From contig NZ_MSSW01000019.1 of the NCBI RefSeq assembly GCF_002150685.1, forward strand, positions 62,001-126,000: a DNA stretch of 64,000 nt, written 5' to 3'. Below the pieces are notes generated by a model that saw nothing but the letters and a program-made list of their open reading frames with translations, did no database searches and was not told where the DNA came from. Position 1 is the first letter of the stretch; every line of letters begins with the position of its first letter. Origin of the DNA: Algoriphagus antarcticus (lineage in GTDB: Bacteria; Bacteroidota; Bacteroidia; Cytophagales; Cyclobacteriaceae). The position numbers and the translations under genes were made by a program. Positions 20,200 through 28,077 of the stretch are shown here, piece after piece.

Positions 20200-21071
20200 T
20201 CTTATATAGAAATTGTCCGATATGTGGGTCTGAAAGTCTAAAGGGATTTGCTATAGATACAAAAAGGAAAGGACCTCATATTTCAAGAGTTCAATGCAAT
20301 AAATGCAAGTTGGTATTCGCCAATCCTATGGCAGATAGTCAGGAGCTAGCTGATTATTACACTAATTATTACGAAAAAGAACATTATGAAGCTTTTAATT
20401 ATAAAAACCTCATTCTCAATCATTATCATCGCATAGCTGGGTTAAAAGAAGCTCAAATAAAAAAAGAAGCCAAGTTTCTTAAAAAGTTAGGGGAAAAGAC
20501 TAAGTTTCTAGATGTTGGTTGTGGACTGGGCTTGGGCCTTGCTTATGCCAATGGACTGAACTGCGAACTGTATGCTACCGAATTAGATACTGGAGCCTTG
20601 GAATTTGTGAAAATGCATTTTGATGTGAAGACCTTTCAGGGTGATATTTGGGAGGCAAAGTTCCCTGAAAACTACTTTGACTTTATCCATATCTCCCATG
20701 TGATCGAGCATGTACTAGACCCGAAGGCTTACATCTCAGAAATGAAAAGAATCCTGAAACCAGGAGGACATCTCGCAATAGGAACCCCAAACATGTCCAG
20801 TAATCTCTATCGCTTTCATCGCTGGTCGAAATTGCTGAGAATGAATGTTCCAGACGTGATTGATGGTTTAGAGCACACCTTTATTTTCCCAAAAAAATTA
20901 CTTAAAGATATCTGCGAAGAGCAAGGATTATTGGTGACGGATCATTTTACATATAATCTAGGGGAGAAATTAGGTAATCTGATCAGCTATAAAATGCCTT
21001 TGAAGAAGAAATTAAACCGATTGCTGCAGAATGCATTTCAGGTGAATCAGTGGATTGTGTGTAAAAAATAG
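20196..21071 (+). CDS. Class I SAM methyltransferase with N-terminal zinc-ribbon-like motif
   Basis: A 291-residue methyltransferase. Four cysteines (C7, C10, C34, C37; C-P-I-C and C-N-K-C) form a zinc-ribbon-like N-terminal knuckle. The Rossmann core then shows F-L-D-V-G-C-G-L-G-L-G (motif I, about residue 107) and the H-V-I-E-H-V motif typical of the Methyltransf_23 group. Such enzymes methylate sugars or C-branched sugar intermediates in polysaccharide pathways. The last 35 bases recur, slightly changed, 600 bases downstream at 21641-21739 as a broken copy. The ATG overlaps the polymerase stop. Confidence 0.87.
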   Translation: MILYRNCPICGSESLKGFAIDTKRKGPHISRVQCNKCKLVFANPMADSQELADYYTNYYEKEHYEAFNYKNLILNHYHRIAGLKEAQIKKEAKFLKKLGEKTKFLDVGCGLGLGLAYANGLNCELYATELDTGALEFVKMHFDVKTFQGDIWEAKFPENYFDFIHISHVIEHVLDPKAYISEMKRILKPGGHLAIGTPNMSSNLYRFHRWSKLLRMNVPDVIDGLEHTFIFPKKLLKDICEEQGLLVTDHFTYNLGEKLGNLISYKMPLKKKLNRLLQNAFQVNQWIVCKK

Positions 21072-21156
21072 AGTATCCAAATAGACCCAATTTCTACTTA
21101 TCCATCTCTGGAATGGTAATTGGTGATTTTGGCTTAAGCTTAAAAGTCTCGAATGA

Positions 21157-21294
21157 ATGAAAGTCCTCCTCGATTTACAATATCTCAATGTCGCCACTAC
21201 GGGTATCAAGACCTATATGATGGAACTGGCTTATGCGGCTCTGCCTTATCCACATCCTGATATAGAATGGATTTTTTCACAAGATCCAGAAACC
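21157..21294 (+). pseudogene. 5' fragment of a GT4 glycosyltransferase gene
   Basis: About 138 bases starting at an ATG are roughly 92 percent identical to the first 138 bases of the intact glycosyltransferase gene at 22349. About eleven differences are seen by eye, most of them silent third positions. The match stops abruptly near 21294; the frame then runs into unrelated sequence and a stop at 21316. The silent bias of the differences suggests the fragment came from a once-functional relative rather than a very recent copy. It is a truncated, non-functional gene start. Confidence 0.8.
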
Positions 21295-21520
21295 TCTCTC
21301 ATCTTCATTCGGTCCTGATCCTGATGCTTTTGATATTTCAGATGGCTGTATTCCTAAAAGTCAATTGGTTAACAATTTAAACGCTAACTATCTTGTTTTG
21401 TCTGGTACTTTGGTTTTTGATGAAACCAAAGAGGAATATATACTTGGATTTCCATGCAAAGACATGATCGAAGCACTAAGCACTTGCATTGGTCCTCAGA
21501 CTTTTACCAAGGTGGATTGA
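21295..21520 (+). pseudogene. Unidentified gene fragment fused behind the truncated glycosyltransferase
   Basis: From about 21295 a different frame is open up to the TGA at 21518-21520, about 75 codons. It begins around S-S-S-F-G-P-D-P-D and ends near F-T-K-V-D. It has no start codon of its own and is out of frame with the glycosyltransferase fragment before it. The amino-acid composition looks protein-like, so it is probably the 3' end of an unrelated gene brought in by recombination. I do not recognise the family. Confidence 0.45.
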
Positions 21521-21574
21521 TTTTGTCTTTGCATACTTTATCCCCTAGCTGGGTAAAGATTGGCGGTAGCGCTA

Positions 21575-21595
21575 GGTGTAGATTTTATCTACACC
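21575..21595. repeat. Perfect 9-bp inverted repeat (hairpin)
   Basis: GGTGTAGAT and ATCTACACC flank a TTT loop, followed by TTTTATTT. It may act as a terminator of the broken gene before it, or be one copy of a short intergenic palindrome family. It lies between the two gene fragments of the scar. Confidence 0.6.
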
Positions 21596-21640
21596 TTTTA
21601 TTTAGTAGAATTTGTAATTCAAATGATCTAAAACATCTTC

Positions 21641-21739
21641 CGCTTTGGTATTTGGAAAAAACTGAATCGACTGGTTCAGAATGCTTTTCAGGTGAATCAG
21701 TGGATAGTGTGTTCTAAAAAATTGAATTTGTGGTTTTAA
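21641..21739 (+). pseudogene. 3' fragment of a methyltransferase gene
   Basis: The frame reading K-K-L-N-R-L-V-Q-N-A-F-Q-V-N-Q-W-I-V-C to a TAA at 21737 matches the C-terminus of the methyltransferase at 20196, which ends with the same residues except for one change and a slightly longer tail. About 33 of 35 bases match in the core. No upstream methyltransferase body exists in this frame, so it is an orphan 3' end. Together with the fragment at 21157 it shows that the junction between methyltransferase and glycosyltransferase is present twice. Confidence 0.75.
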
Positions 21740-21791
21740 GGAAACTAGTGTTTTACTGAGTTAAGTTTAACTTTGGAAAACCTCACTCGTA

Positions 21792-21800
21792 GTATTACAA
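21792..21800. repeat. Left copy of a 9-bp direct repeat flanking the toxin-antitoxin pair
   Basis: GTATTACAA occurs here, 28 bases before the antitoxin start, and again at 22334-22342, just after the toxin stop. This may mark the insertion boundaries of the module. A chance match in this AT-rich stretch is not excluded. Confidence 0.35.
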
Positions 21801-21828
21801 TAAGGCGTAAAGTTATAGAAGAAAAATT

Positions 21829-22032
21829 ATGAGAGAAATCACCCGTAAAATACCTGAAGACAAAGTTGACTTCTTTTTGGAGTTGATTAAGCAGCTCGAT
21901 TTAGAAGTAGCAGAATTCGATGTTATTCCTGAGGCACATAAAGAAATCGTGCGTGAAAGAATTCAGAATTCAGATGCATCGAAACTAGTTTCTTGGGAAG
22001 AAGCAAGAAAGGAGCTAAAATATAAAGCATAA
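21829..22032 (+). CDS. Antitoxin of a RelE/ParE-type toxin-antitoxin pair
   Basis: A 67-residue, highly charged helical protein directly upstream of and overlapping (TAATG, one base) the toxin gene. It ends with S-W-E-E-A-R-K-E-L, a pattern seen at the C-termini of small antitoxins that wrap the ParE/RelE fold. No DNA-binding domain is clearly visible, so how the pair is autoregulated is not evident. The pair sits inside the scar of broken polysaccharide genes and is probably a mobile passenger. Confidence 0.75.
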   Translation: MREITRKIPEDKVDFFLELIKQLDLEVAEFDVIPEAHKEIVRERIQNSDASKLVSWEEARKELKYKA

Positions 22033-22328
22033 TGAACTTTGATGTCCTTGTAGAACCCCTTGCGAAAGAGGATATTCAACAAGCAATCATTTTTTATGAA
22101 GAAAGAAAAGAGGGTTTAGGTAAGGAATCTGAATTGGAACTTCATCACTATTTTAAAATTTTGGAAACGAATCCCTTTTTCCAAATTAAATATGACTCTG
22201 TCCACTGCCTGCCTTTAAAGAAATTTCCTTTTATGATTCATTTTACCTTAAATGAAGAATATCGAAAAGTGATCGTTCGAGCAGTATTCCATACTTCCAG
22301 AAATCCTCAAGAATGGGGAACTAGATAA
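22032..22328 (+). CDS. RelE/ParE family toxin
   Basis: A 98-residue basic protein of the ParE/RelE fold. It has an N-terminal strand, then a helical hairpin (A-K-E-D-I-Q-Q-A-I-I-F-Y-E-E-R), then strands K-F-P-F-M-I-H-F-T and V-I-V-R-A-V-F-H-T, ending with S-R-N-P. The final H-T-S-R-N-P is the usual C-terminal signature of this family in Bacteroidota. The target could be the ribosome (RelE) or gyrase (ParE); the sequence alone does not decide. It is made together with the 67-residue antitoxin. Confidence 0.8.
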   Translation: MNFDVLVEPLAKEDIQQAIIFYEERKEGLGKESELELHHYFKILETNPFFQIKYDSVHCLPLKKFPFMIHFTLNEEYRKVIVRAVFHTSRNPQEWGTR

Positions 22329-22333
22329 TTGTT

Positions 22334-22342
22334 GTATTACAA
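22334..22342. repeat. Right copy of a 9-bp direct repeat flanking the toxin-antitoxin pair
   Basis: A second GTATTACAA, 5 bases after the toxin stop and 6 bases before the glycosyltransferase ATG. It pairs with the copy at 21792-21800. Confidence 0.35.
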
Positions 22343-22348
22343 GCTAAA

Positions 22349-23467
22349 ATGAAAGTCCTCCTCGACCTCCAATATCTCAACGTCGCCACCACGGGTATCA
22401 AGACCTATATGATGGAACTGGCCCATGCGGCTCTGGCCTATCCGCATCCTGATATAGAATGGATTTTTTCACATGATCCAGAAACCCAAAGCGCTGATCA
22501 GACTTTCAAAGGTCCCCAATCTAAGCTCCAACGTCTGAATTATCACTTGGATTACTTTCGATGGAAAGAGTTTCAACTGCCAGATCTTGTAAAAAAGCAT
22601 AATCCTGACGTTCTGATTTGTCTTGATTTTGTTTCGCCGGTGGCGAGTCTGTCATGTCGCCGACTGACAGTGATCCACGATGCATTCTTCTGGCAAATGC
22701 CACAGAATTACCCCAAATGGTGGCGAACTTACTTTCTGAGCTTAATCAAGAAAGGACTCAAAGAAGACACTATTGTAATCACCACTACAGAATACTCCAA
22801 AACCTCGCTGGAAAGATATCTTGGCAAACACCATCCTATCTCAGTTATTTATCAAGCTCCAAAAACCATGGAAAATAGTATGGATTCCACTTTTTTGGAG
22901 GAAAATGGTTTGGGAAGCCAGAAATTCTTTCTGCATATAGGGACTTTTGACAAGCGTAAAAACCTGCCTTTGTTTGTTCGTGCTTTTGATCAATTTCTTC
23001 AAAAGACGAAGGCAGATTTCAAACTTGTTTTAGCCGGTGGGCCTGGTCAAAGTGCGCAAATGAATGACTTTCCAATTGTAGAAAAGCTCATAGAAGAACT
23101 TGGGCTTCAGGAGAAAATATTACTTACTGGATATGTAAATGACGATCGGGTGAAGACCTTATACCAAAATGCTTTTGCTTACGTATTCCCATCTGAAAAT
23201 GAAGGCTTTGGTATTCCGATCATAGAAGCTATGGGAATTGGAATTCCTGTCATCCACTCCGATCAGCCCGCTTTGATGGAGGTTGCCGGAGATGCTGGAC
23301 TTGCTTTCAAAACTGGAAATCAGCAGGATTTGATGGAAAAAATGGTAATTTTGATCTTAGATAATGACAAGATCAATTCGATGATCCGTCAAGGTCTTGA
23401 GCAATCCAAGAAATTTTCTGCTCAGAAGTTTATTGAAGGATTTCAAAATGTAATCCTTAAGAAATGA
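22349..23467 (+). CDS. Glycosyltransferase family 4
   Basis: A 372-residue GT-B enzyme. The C-terminal half shows the GT4 signatures: G-T-F-D-K-R-K-N-L (donor phosphate loop, about 199), L-T-G-Y-V and E-N-E-G-F-G-I-P-I-I-E-A-M-G (the E-x7-E motif, about 289-300). The N-terminal acceptor domain starts M-K-V-L-L-D-L-Q-Y-L. The first 138 bases of the gene have a broken second copy at 21157. It is the first of three consecutive GT4 genes and presumably adds one sugar of the repeat unit. Confidence 0.87.
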   Translation: MKVLLDLQYLNVATTGIKTYMMELAHAALAYPHPDIEWIFSHDPETQSADQTFKGPQSKLQRLNYHLDYFRWKEFQLPDLVKKHNPDVLICLDFVSPVASLSCRRLTVIHDAFFWQMPQNYPKWWRTYFLSLIKKGLKEDTIVITTTEYSKTSLERYLGKHHPISVIYQAPKTMENSMDSTFLEENGLGSQKFFLHIGTFDKRKNLPLFVRAFDQFLQKTKADFKLVLAGGPGQSAQMNDFPIVEKLIEELGLQEKILLTGYVNDDRVKTLYQNAFAYVFPSENEGFGIPIIEAMGIGIPVIHSDQPALMEVAGDAGLAFKTGNQQDLMEKMVILILDNDKINSMIRQGLEQSKKFSAQKFIEGFQNVILKK

Positions 23468-23482
23468 CAACCGGTAGCCCCA

Positions 23483-24631
23483 TTGACAGTACTATTCCTC
23501 AATAGTTCATCAGATCTTTATGGTTCATCCAAAATTCTGATTGAAGTAATAAAAGTTTATAAAAATGCCGGATTGATACCAGTTGTGATCTTGTCGGAGC
23601 CTGGCCCTTTAGAGAATCATCTTTCTGATTTGGGAATCGTTGTACGTATTCAAAATCTCGGCATCCTAAGGCGTAAGTATGTAAACCCTTCTGGTGTATT
23701 AAACAGGATAGGAAAGAATATCAAAGCCTACAGATTTTTAGATCAATTGCACCGAGAATTTAATTTTGATTTGGTTTATTCCAACACACTAGCTGTAGTA
23801 GTTGGGGCTCAATGGGCCAAATGGAACAGACTGCCGCATATTTGGCACATTCATGAGATGCTACTTGGCTCTTCTCCATTGATTAGGCTTCTGAGAAGAA
23901 TGTTGGACAACACCACTCCTGCTCCTATAGTGGTCTCAGAAGCAGTTAAAAGTCTGTGGGAAGAGCGCCTAAAGAAGTCTGTACCGAAAGTTATCCACAA
24001 TGGTATTCCTTATGAGAAATTTCTCAATACACCGAAAATAAGCTTTAAAGAGCTTGGAATAGCTGAAAATAGCCTCGTCATCACGATGATAGGTAGAATA
24101 AATCCTGGAAAAGGGCAATTGTTCTTCTTGGAAATGGCTAAGCGAATTGCTGCTTCTTATCCACAATGTCATTTCGTTTTAGTAGGAGATCCTTTTCCGG
24201 GATATGAAAGTATCGAGTTTGAAATCAATAATTATATCATTGAAAATCGGCTTGAAAATTGTGTAACTAATCTTGGATTTAGAGAGGATGTGGAGTCTAT
24301 ACTGAAAGTTTCTGATATTTTTGTGCTGCCTTCAATTTTGCCTGATTCATTTCCAACCGTTATTCTGGAAGCAATGGCCGCTGGATGTCCAATTGTTGCA
24401 ACCAGCTCAGGTGGAGCTTCGGAAATGGTCTTGGATGGTGAAACTGGATACTTAATCCCAATTAACGATCTTGACAAAGGTGTAAATGCGTTGATTAAGT
24501 TAATTTTGGATCGGGAACTTAGAGAAAAGTTTGGGAATGCGGGGAAAAATCGTGTGTTAGAGGAGTTCAGTTTGGATAGTTTTGGTAAAAACATTGAAAA
24601 CCATTTATGGCAGCATCTAGGAAAAAATTGA
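23483..24631 (+). CDS. Glycosyltransferase family 4
   Basis: A 382-residue GT-B enzyme with I-G-R-I-N-P-G-K-G near residue 203 and a C-terminal E-A-M-A-A-G-C-P-I-V-A-T motif. The start used is a TTG 15 bases after the previous stop, because the only nearby ATG (23464) is in another frame and soon closes. The TTG gives the expected N-terminal strand T-V-L-F-L-N. A later start cannot be excluded. The 3' end overlaps the next gene by 25 bases. Confidence 0.83.
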   Translation: MTVLFLNSSSDLYGSSKILIEVIKVYKNAGLIPVVILSEPGPLENHLSDLGIVVRIQNLGILRRKYVNPSGVLNRIGKNIKAYRFLDQLHREFNFDLVYSNTLAVVVGAQWAKWNRLPHIWHIHEMLLGSSPLIRLLRRMLDNTTPAPIVVSEAVKSLWEERLKKSVPKVIHNGIPYEKFLNTPKISFKELGIAENSLVITMIGRINPGKGQLFFLEMAKRIAASYPQCHFVLVGDPFPGYESIEFEINNYIIENRLENCVTNLGFREDVESILKVSDIFVLPSILPDSFPTVILEAMAAGCPIVATSSGGASEMVLDGETGYLIPINDLDKGVNALIKLILDRELREKFGNAGKNRVLEEFSLDSFGKNIENHLWQHLGKN

Positions 24632-25782
24632 AAGTAGCCATAATGGGTGCAAAAGGATATCCATATGTTTACGGAGGATATGATACGATGATAAGAGAAT
24701 TGGGTGAACGCTTGGTGAAGAAGGGTGTGCATGTACGAGTTTATAACCATCGCGCTTTATTCCCACAAAAGCCAAGATATGTAAATGGCATTGAATGTAT
24801 CTATACTCCAGCTATCGAATCAAAAAAATTAACCCAGCTCTCCCATAGTTTCTTTTCTATGGTGCACGCCTGTTTCTCAGATATAGACGTGATCTTCGTA
24901 GTGAACTCTGCCAATGGGCCTTTTGGAGTGATCTCTCGATTTTTCAGAAAGAAGACCGTAATTAATGTGGATGGATTGGAGTGGTTGAGACCAAAATGGC
25001 AAGGAATCGCTTCCAAATATTTCTTTTGGGCATCAAGAATGGCAACCAAATATTATGACCAGCTAATCAATGATTCTGATGAGATGCAGCGCGTTTACAA
25101 GGAATTGTTCAACGCAGATTCCAAAGTAATCGCTTATGGAGCGAATCCCCGCGCTGACTCAGATCCTGAACCAATCGAGAAGTGGGGGCTTAAATCGCAA
25201 GATTATTTCCTTATCGTCGGCAGACTTATTCCCGATAATAATGCAGATCTGATTATAGATGGGTTTTTAAAGTCAGATTCTAAGCGAAAGCTCGTCATAG
25301 TTGGAGATGTTCCCTTTGATGATGATTATGCCAGCATCTTAAAAAACAAAGAGGATGAAAGGCTACTGTTTTTAGGCTATATTACTGATCAGGATGAATT
25401 AGCAGCTTGGTATTCTCATTGCTTTGCTTATTTCCATGGTCATGAATACGGAGGCACCAATCCTGCCATGTTGAAAGCACTGGGCTTTGGTTGCGCTATC
25501 CTGGCTTTGGATACCCCGTTCAACCAAGAAATGCTTCAAAACGGCAAGCATGGATGGTATTTTAAAAAGACAACAGAATCGGTTCAGGATATCGTAGAAG
25601 CGGCTGAAAGCAGCAAAGAAAGAATGGCCTATTTCCGAAGTACAGCTAGGGAAGGGCTAGTGCAGCGTTACAATTGGGATTTCGTCACCGATCAATATTT
25701 AGAAGTTTTTCAGAATTTGACAGGGAAAAAACCATTCAATAATCCTCCTGGAAAACCAAAGCTGGAAAAAGTGGAATCCTGA
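24607..25782 (+). CDS. Glycosyltransferase with DUF1972 domain (GT4, rhamnosyltransferase-like)
   Basis: A 391-residue enzyme starting within the preceding gene. The N-terminus K-V-A-I-M-G-A-K-G-Y-P followed by Y-G-G-Y-D-T is the DUF1972 signature found in Cps2T-like enzymes that add rhamnose to the first sugar on the lipid carrier. The C-terminal domain has the donor-binding V-G-R-L-I-P-D-N-N and H-G-H-E-Y-G-G-T-N-P-A motif. It closes the polysaccharide cluster. No initiating phosphoglycosyltransferase (WcaJ/WecA type) is present in the window, so that step must be encoded elsewhere. Confidence 0.85.
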   Translation: MAASRKKLKVAIMGAKGYPYVYGGYDTMIRELGERLVKKGVHVRVYNHRALFPQKPRYVNGIECIYTPAIESKKLTQLSHSFFSMVHACFSDIDVIFVVNSANGPFGVISRFFRKKTVINVDGLEWLRPKWQGIASKYFFWASRMATKYYDQLINDSDEMQRVYKELFNADSKVIAYGANPRADSDPEPIEKWGLKSQDYFLIVGRLIPDNNADLIIDGFLKSDSKRKLVIVGDVPFDDDYASILKNKEDERLLFLGYITDQDELAAWYSHCFAYFHGHEYGGTNPAMLKALGFGCAILALDTPFNQEMLQNGKHGWYFKKTTESVQDIVEAAESSKERMAYFRSTAREGLVQRYNWDFVTDQYLEVFQNLTGKKPFNNPPGKPKLEKVES

Positions 25783-25864
25783 GAATTACCTGTATTTGAT
25801 TGAACTTTCAGGCTCATTTTCTCCTTTCATAGCTATAACTTTTAACACTAAAATCTTTTAAGCT

Positions 25865-26278
25865 ATGATCAGAAAAGCAACCGCCGTATGGCAAGGAACA
25901 GGTAAAGAAGGAAAAGGCCATTTGAGCACTCCAAGTAAGGCCTTAGAAAAAACACAATATTCTTTTGGATCCAGATTTGAAAGTGGCGTGGGTACCAATC
26001 CTGAAGAATTAATCGCAGCAGCTCACGCAGGATGCTTCGCGATGAAATTGAGTTTCAACTTACAGGAAGCAGAATACACCGCAAAAGAATTGGATGTCAC
26101 TGCGAATATCACATTTGAAGATGGCACACTTAAAAAATCGCACTTGGTGCTAAAGGCTAAAGTTGATGGCATTTCTCAGGAGAAATTTGATGAATTAGTT
26201 AAAGACGCTGAGGAAAACTGTCCTATATCAAAAGTGTTGGATTTAGAAATCAGTGTTGAAAGCACATTGAATGCTTAA
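25865..26278 (+). CDS. OsmC-family peroxiredoxin-like protein
   Basis: A 137-residue OsmC protein with the two conserved cysteines C57 (A-H-A-G-C-F-A-M) and C119 (E-N-C-P-I-S-K). These form the thiol pair that reduces organic hydroperoxides in this family. Length and the V-W-Q-G-T-G-K-E-G opening fit the OsmC rather than the Ohr branch. It is a single-gene unit, followed by a strong hairpin terminator at 26354. Confidence 0.9.
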   Translation: MIRKATAVWQGTGKEGKGHLSTPSKALEKTQYSFGSRFESGVGTNPEELIAAAHAGCFAMKLSFNLQEAEYTAKELDVTANITFEDGTLKKSHLVLKAKVDGISQEKFDELVKDAEENCPISKVLDLEISVESTLNA

Positions 26279-26353
26279 TTAGGAGGATAAGAGAGTGGGA
26301 GATTAGAGATTCAAGAGACTAAACTCTTACCCTCGGTTCAAATCATAAACATT

Positions 26354-26393
26354 AAAAAAAAGGCGCTTTGAATGCATTCAAGCGCCTTTTTTG
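26354..26393. terminator. Rho-independent terminator (bidirectional)
   Basis: AGGCGCTT pairs with AAGCGCCT, flanked by runs of A and T on the two sides, with an internal palindromic loop. It lies between the convergent OsmC and RlmF genes and can serve both. Confidence 0.85.
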
Positions 26394-26444
26394 TTTTAGA
26401 AAGTGCGGTAATTTCAAATTTTAAATTCTCCAATTTTAAATTTA

Positions 26445-27395
26445 TTACCATCTTCTTTTTCTCCAGTTTTCCTGTTGCTCAGGATTCAGAAATGTCCAAG
26501 CAACAAATCTACTTTTCTTGTTGCCAGGCGTCATTTGAATAATTTTGCGATCAGCAACCCGAGCTTTTTTCAGCGCCAAAATAAGCTCCTTCACATGTTC
26601 CTCTTTGGATACAATTGAAGTAAACCAAAAGCAATTGAATTTGAACACCATGCTTTCTCTGATCATTTTGTGAATAAAAGCGAGTTCTCCACCTTCACAC
26701 CAAAGCTCGTTGCTTTGGCCACCAAAATTCAATGTGACATTTTTGCCTACTTTACCTTTAAGGTTTTTCACCTTCCTAGCACTCCCCGCTTCAGCAGCTG
26801 CCTGAGACTCGTGAAAAGGAGGATTACAAATCACTGCGTCAAAAACATCATCTGACTTGATGATTCCAGCTAATATTTCCTTGGGGTTTTCTTGAAGCCG
26901 TAAAGTAATTTTCCCTCGAAACTGAGGATTTGCATCCAAATTGTCTTGAGCAGCGTCTAATGCTTTTTCGTCAATCTCTGAGCCAACAAATTGCCAATTG
27001 TAAATTGCGTTTCCCAGCATTGGATAAATACAGTTTGCTCCTGTGCCAATATCCAAAACCTTGATTTCTTCACCACTAGGCAACTTTTCCTCATTACTTT
27101 GAGCAAGCAAATCTGCCAAGTAATGAAGATAGTCAGCTCTTCCGGGAATAGGCGGGCAGAGGTATCCATCTGGAATATTCCACTCAGATATCTTATAAAA
27201 ATGGGTGAGCAAAGCTCTATTGAGTTCTCTGACAGCTTTTGGATCCGCGAAATCAATGCTGAGATCACCATACTTATTTTCCGAGGCAAATTCTGCCAAA
27301 GCTGGTCGAGAACTGATTAAGCTCGGAAAATCGTAACGCTCACGATGGGCATTTCTGGGATGGAGGGCGGTTTTAGTATCTTTATTCTCTTTCAA
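26445..27395 (-). CDS. rlmF: 23S rRNA (adenine(1618)-N(6))-methyltransferase RlmF
   Basis: A 316-residue Rossmann methyltransferase. The N-terminal H-P-R-N-A-H-R-E-R-Y-D-F and the C-P-P-I-P-G-R-A-D-Y segment (80-89) are hallmarks of RlmF. The SAM loop is D-I-G-T-G-A-N (115-121) and the catalytic N-P-P-F-H lies at 191-195, as expected for N6-adenine methylation. The length is close to E. coli RlmF (308). It should methylate A1618 of 23S rRNA. A TAnnTTTG box lies directly upstream, so it has its own promoter. Confidence 0.93.
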   Translation of the reverse strand: MKENKDTKTALHPRNAHRERYDFPSLISSRPALAEFASENKYGDLSIDFADPKAVRELNRALLTHFYKISEWNIPDGYLCPPIPGRADYLHYLADLLAQSNEEKLPSGEEIKVLDIGTGANCIYPMLGNAIYNWQFVGSEIDEKALDAAQDNLDANPQFRGKITLRLQENPKEILAGIIKSDDVFDAVICNPPFHESQAAAEAGSARKVKNLKGKVGKNVTLNFGGQSNELWCEGGELAFIHKMIRESMVFKFNCFWFTSIVSKEEHVKELILALKKARVADRKIIQMTPGNKKSRFVAWTFLNPEQQENWRKRRW

Positions 27396-27412
27396 ATCTT
27401 TTCAATCTAACA

Positions 27413-27420
27413 CAAAGATA
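27413..27420 (-). promoter_or_regulatory. Candidate -7 promoter element of rlmF
   Basis: On the minus strand this reads TATCTTTG, matching TAnnTTTG. The transcript would begin about 11 bases before the rlmF ATG at 27395. Confidence 0.5.
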
Positions 27421-27511
27421 TACCTCCTTAGGCTGAAAGTCGATTTTTTTCCCCTTTTGCAAACTTACAGCTCATACCGTGGTCTTTATTCTAACTGCAA
27501 GAGTCTTGCAC

Positions 27512-28030
27512 TCAGAATAACTCTATTGACTGTATCTCCAGTTGAAATTTCTGCTCCTTTTTATTTCCAATCAAAAAAGCCATTTCCACAATCTGGTCTT
27601 TGTCGAAGTTGGAGATTGAAAGTTTTTGCCCTCTAAATGCAGGGTACATATCTGGGAGCTTAATTTCAATGATTTCCCATTCACCGCTTGTTCTGAATCC
27701 GGCGATATAGGAATGGCGATCAGACGAGTTCGCCTTAATTCTAAATTGGTATGCGTTACCATCTCCTTTTAAATGGATTCTAATATTCTTTTGAGACCGG
27801 ATTTCAAAAGTTCCTCTATGTCTGACTGAAGAAAAGCCTCCGTTATTTTCTAAGGATACAAAGCCTGCAAATACTCCGTGTCCAGATTCATTGATATAAA
27901 ACTCACCGGATGATTTTCCACCCATCACTACATCATCGACTATGCGCCAATCTGAAATAGACGAGTTTTTATCAAACTGATATAGGATAATGGAGGAGGT
28001 CATTAAGGAAATAAGGATTAAAGCTTTCAT
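27512..28030 (-). CDS. CIA30-family protein
   Basis: A 172-residue protein with a short hydrophobic N-terminus and the CIA30 (complex I intermediate-associated) beta-sandwich pattern. That pattern includes W-R-I-V-D-D-V-V-M-G-G-K-S-S-G near 28-42, then G-F-V-S-L-E-N-N-G-G-F-S-S-V-R, and I-R-L/I-K-G-D-G-N-A-Y. The D-V-M-G-G-x-S motif is the signature of the family. Bacterial members are carbohydrate-binding-like proteins of unknown role and need not relate to respiratory complex I. The N-terminal helix may be a signal peptide. Confidence 0.85.
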   Translation of the reverse strand: MKALILISLMTSSIILYQFDKNSSISDWRIVDDVVMGGKSSGEFYINESGHGVFAGFVSLENNGGFSSVRHRGTFEIRSQKNIRIHLKGDGNAYQFRIKANSSDRHSYIAGFRTSGEWEIIEIKLPDMYPAFRGQKLSISNFDKDQIVEMAFLIGNKKEQKFQLEIQSIELF

Positions 28031-28077
28031 TTATTGTTAAAGCTCTCAGTAAGATAATTGTTTGGAGTCGGGATTTT

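Noticed and set aside
21454-21717. An 87-codon plus-strand frame inside the scar
   Set aside because: It crosses the foreign fragment, the palindrome and the methyltransferase remnant in another frame; the real traces are in the other frames.
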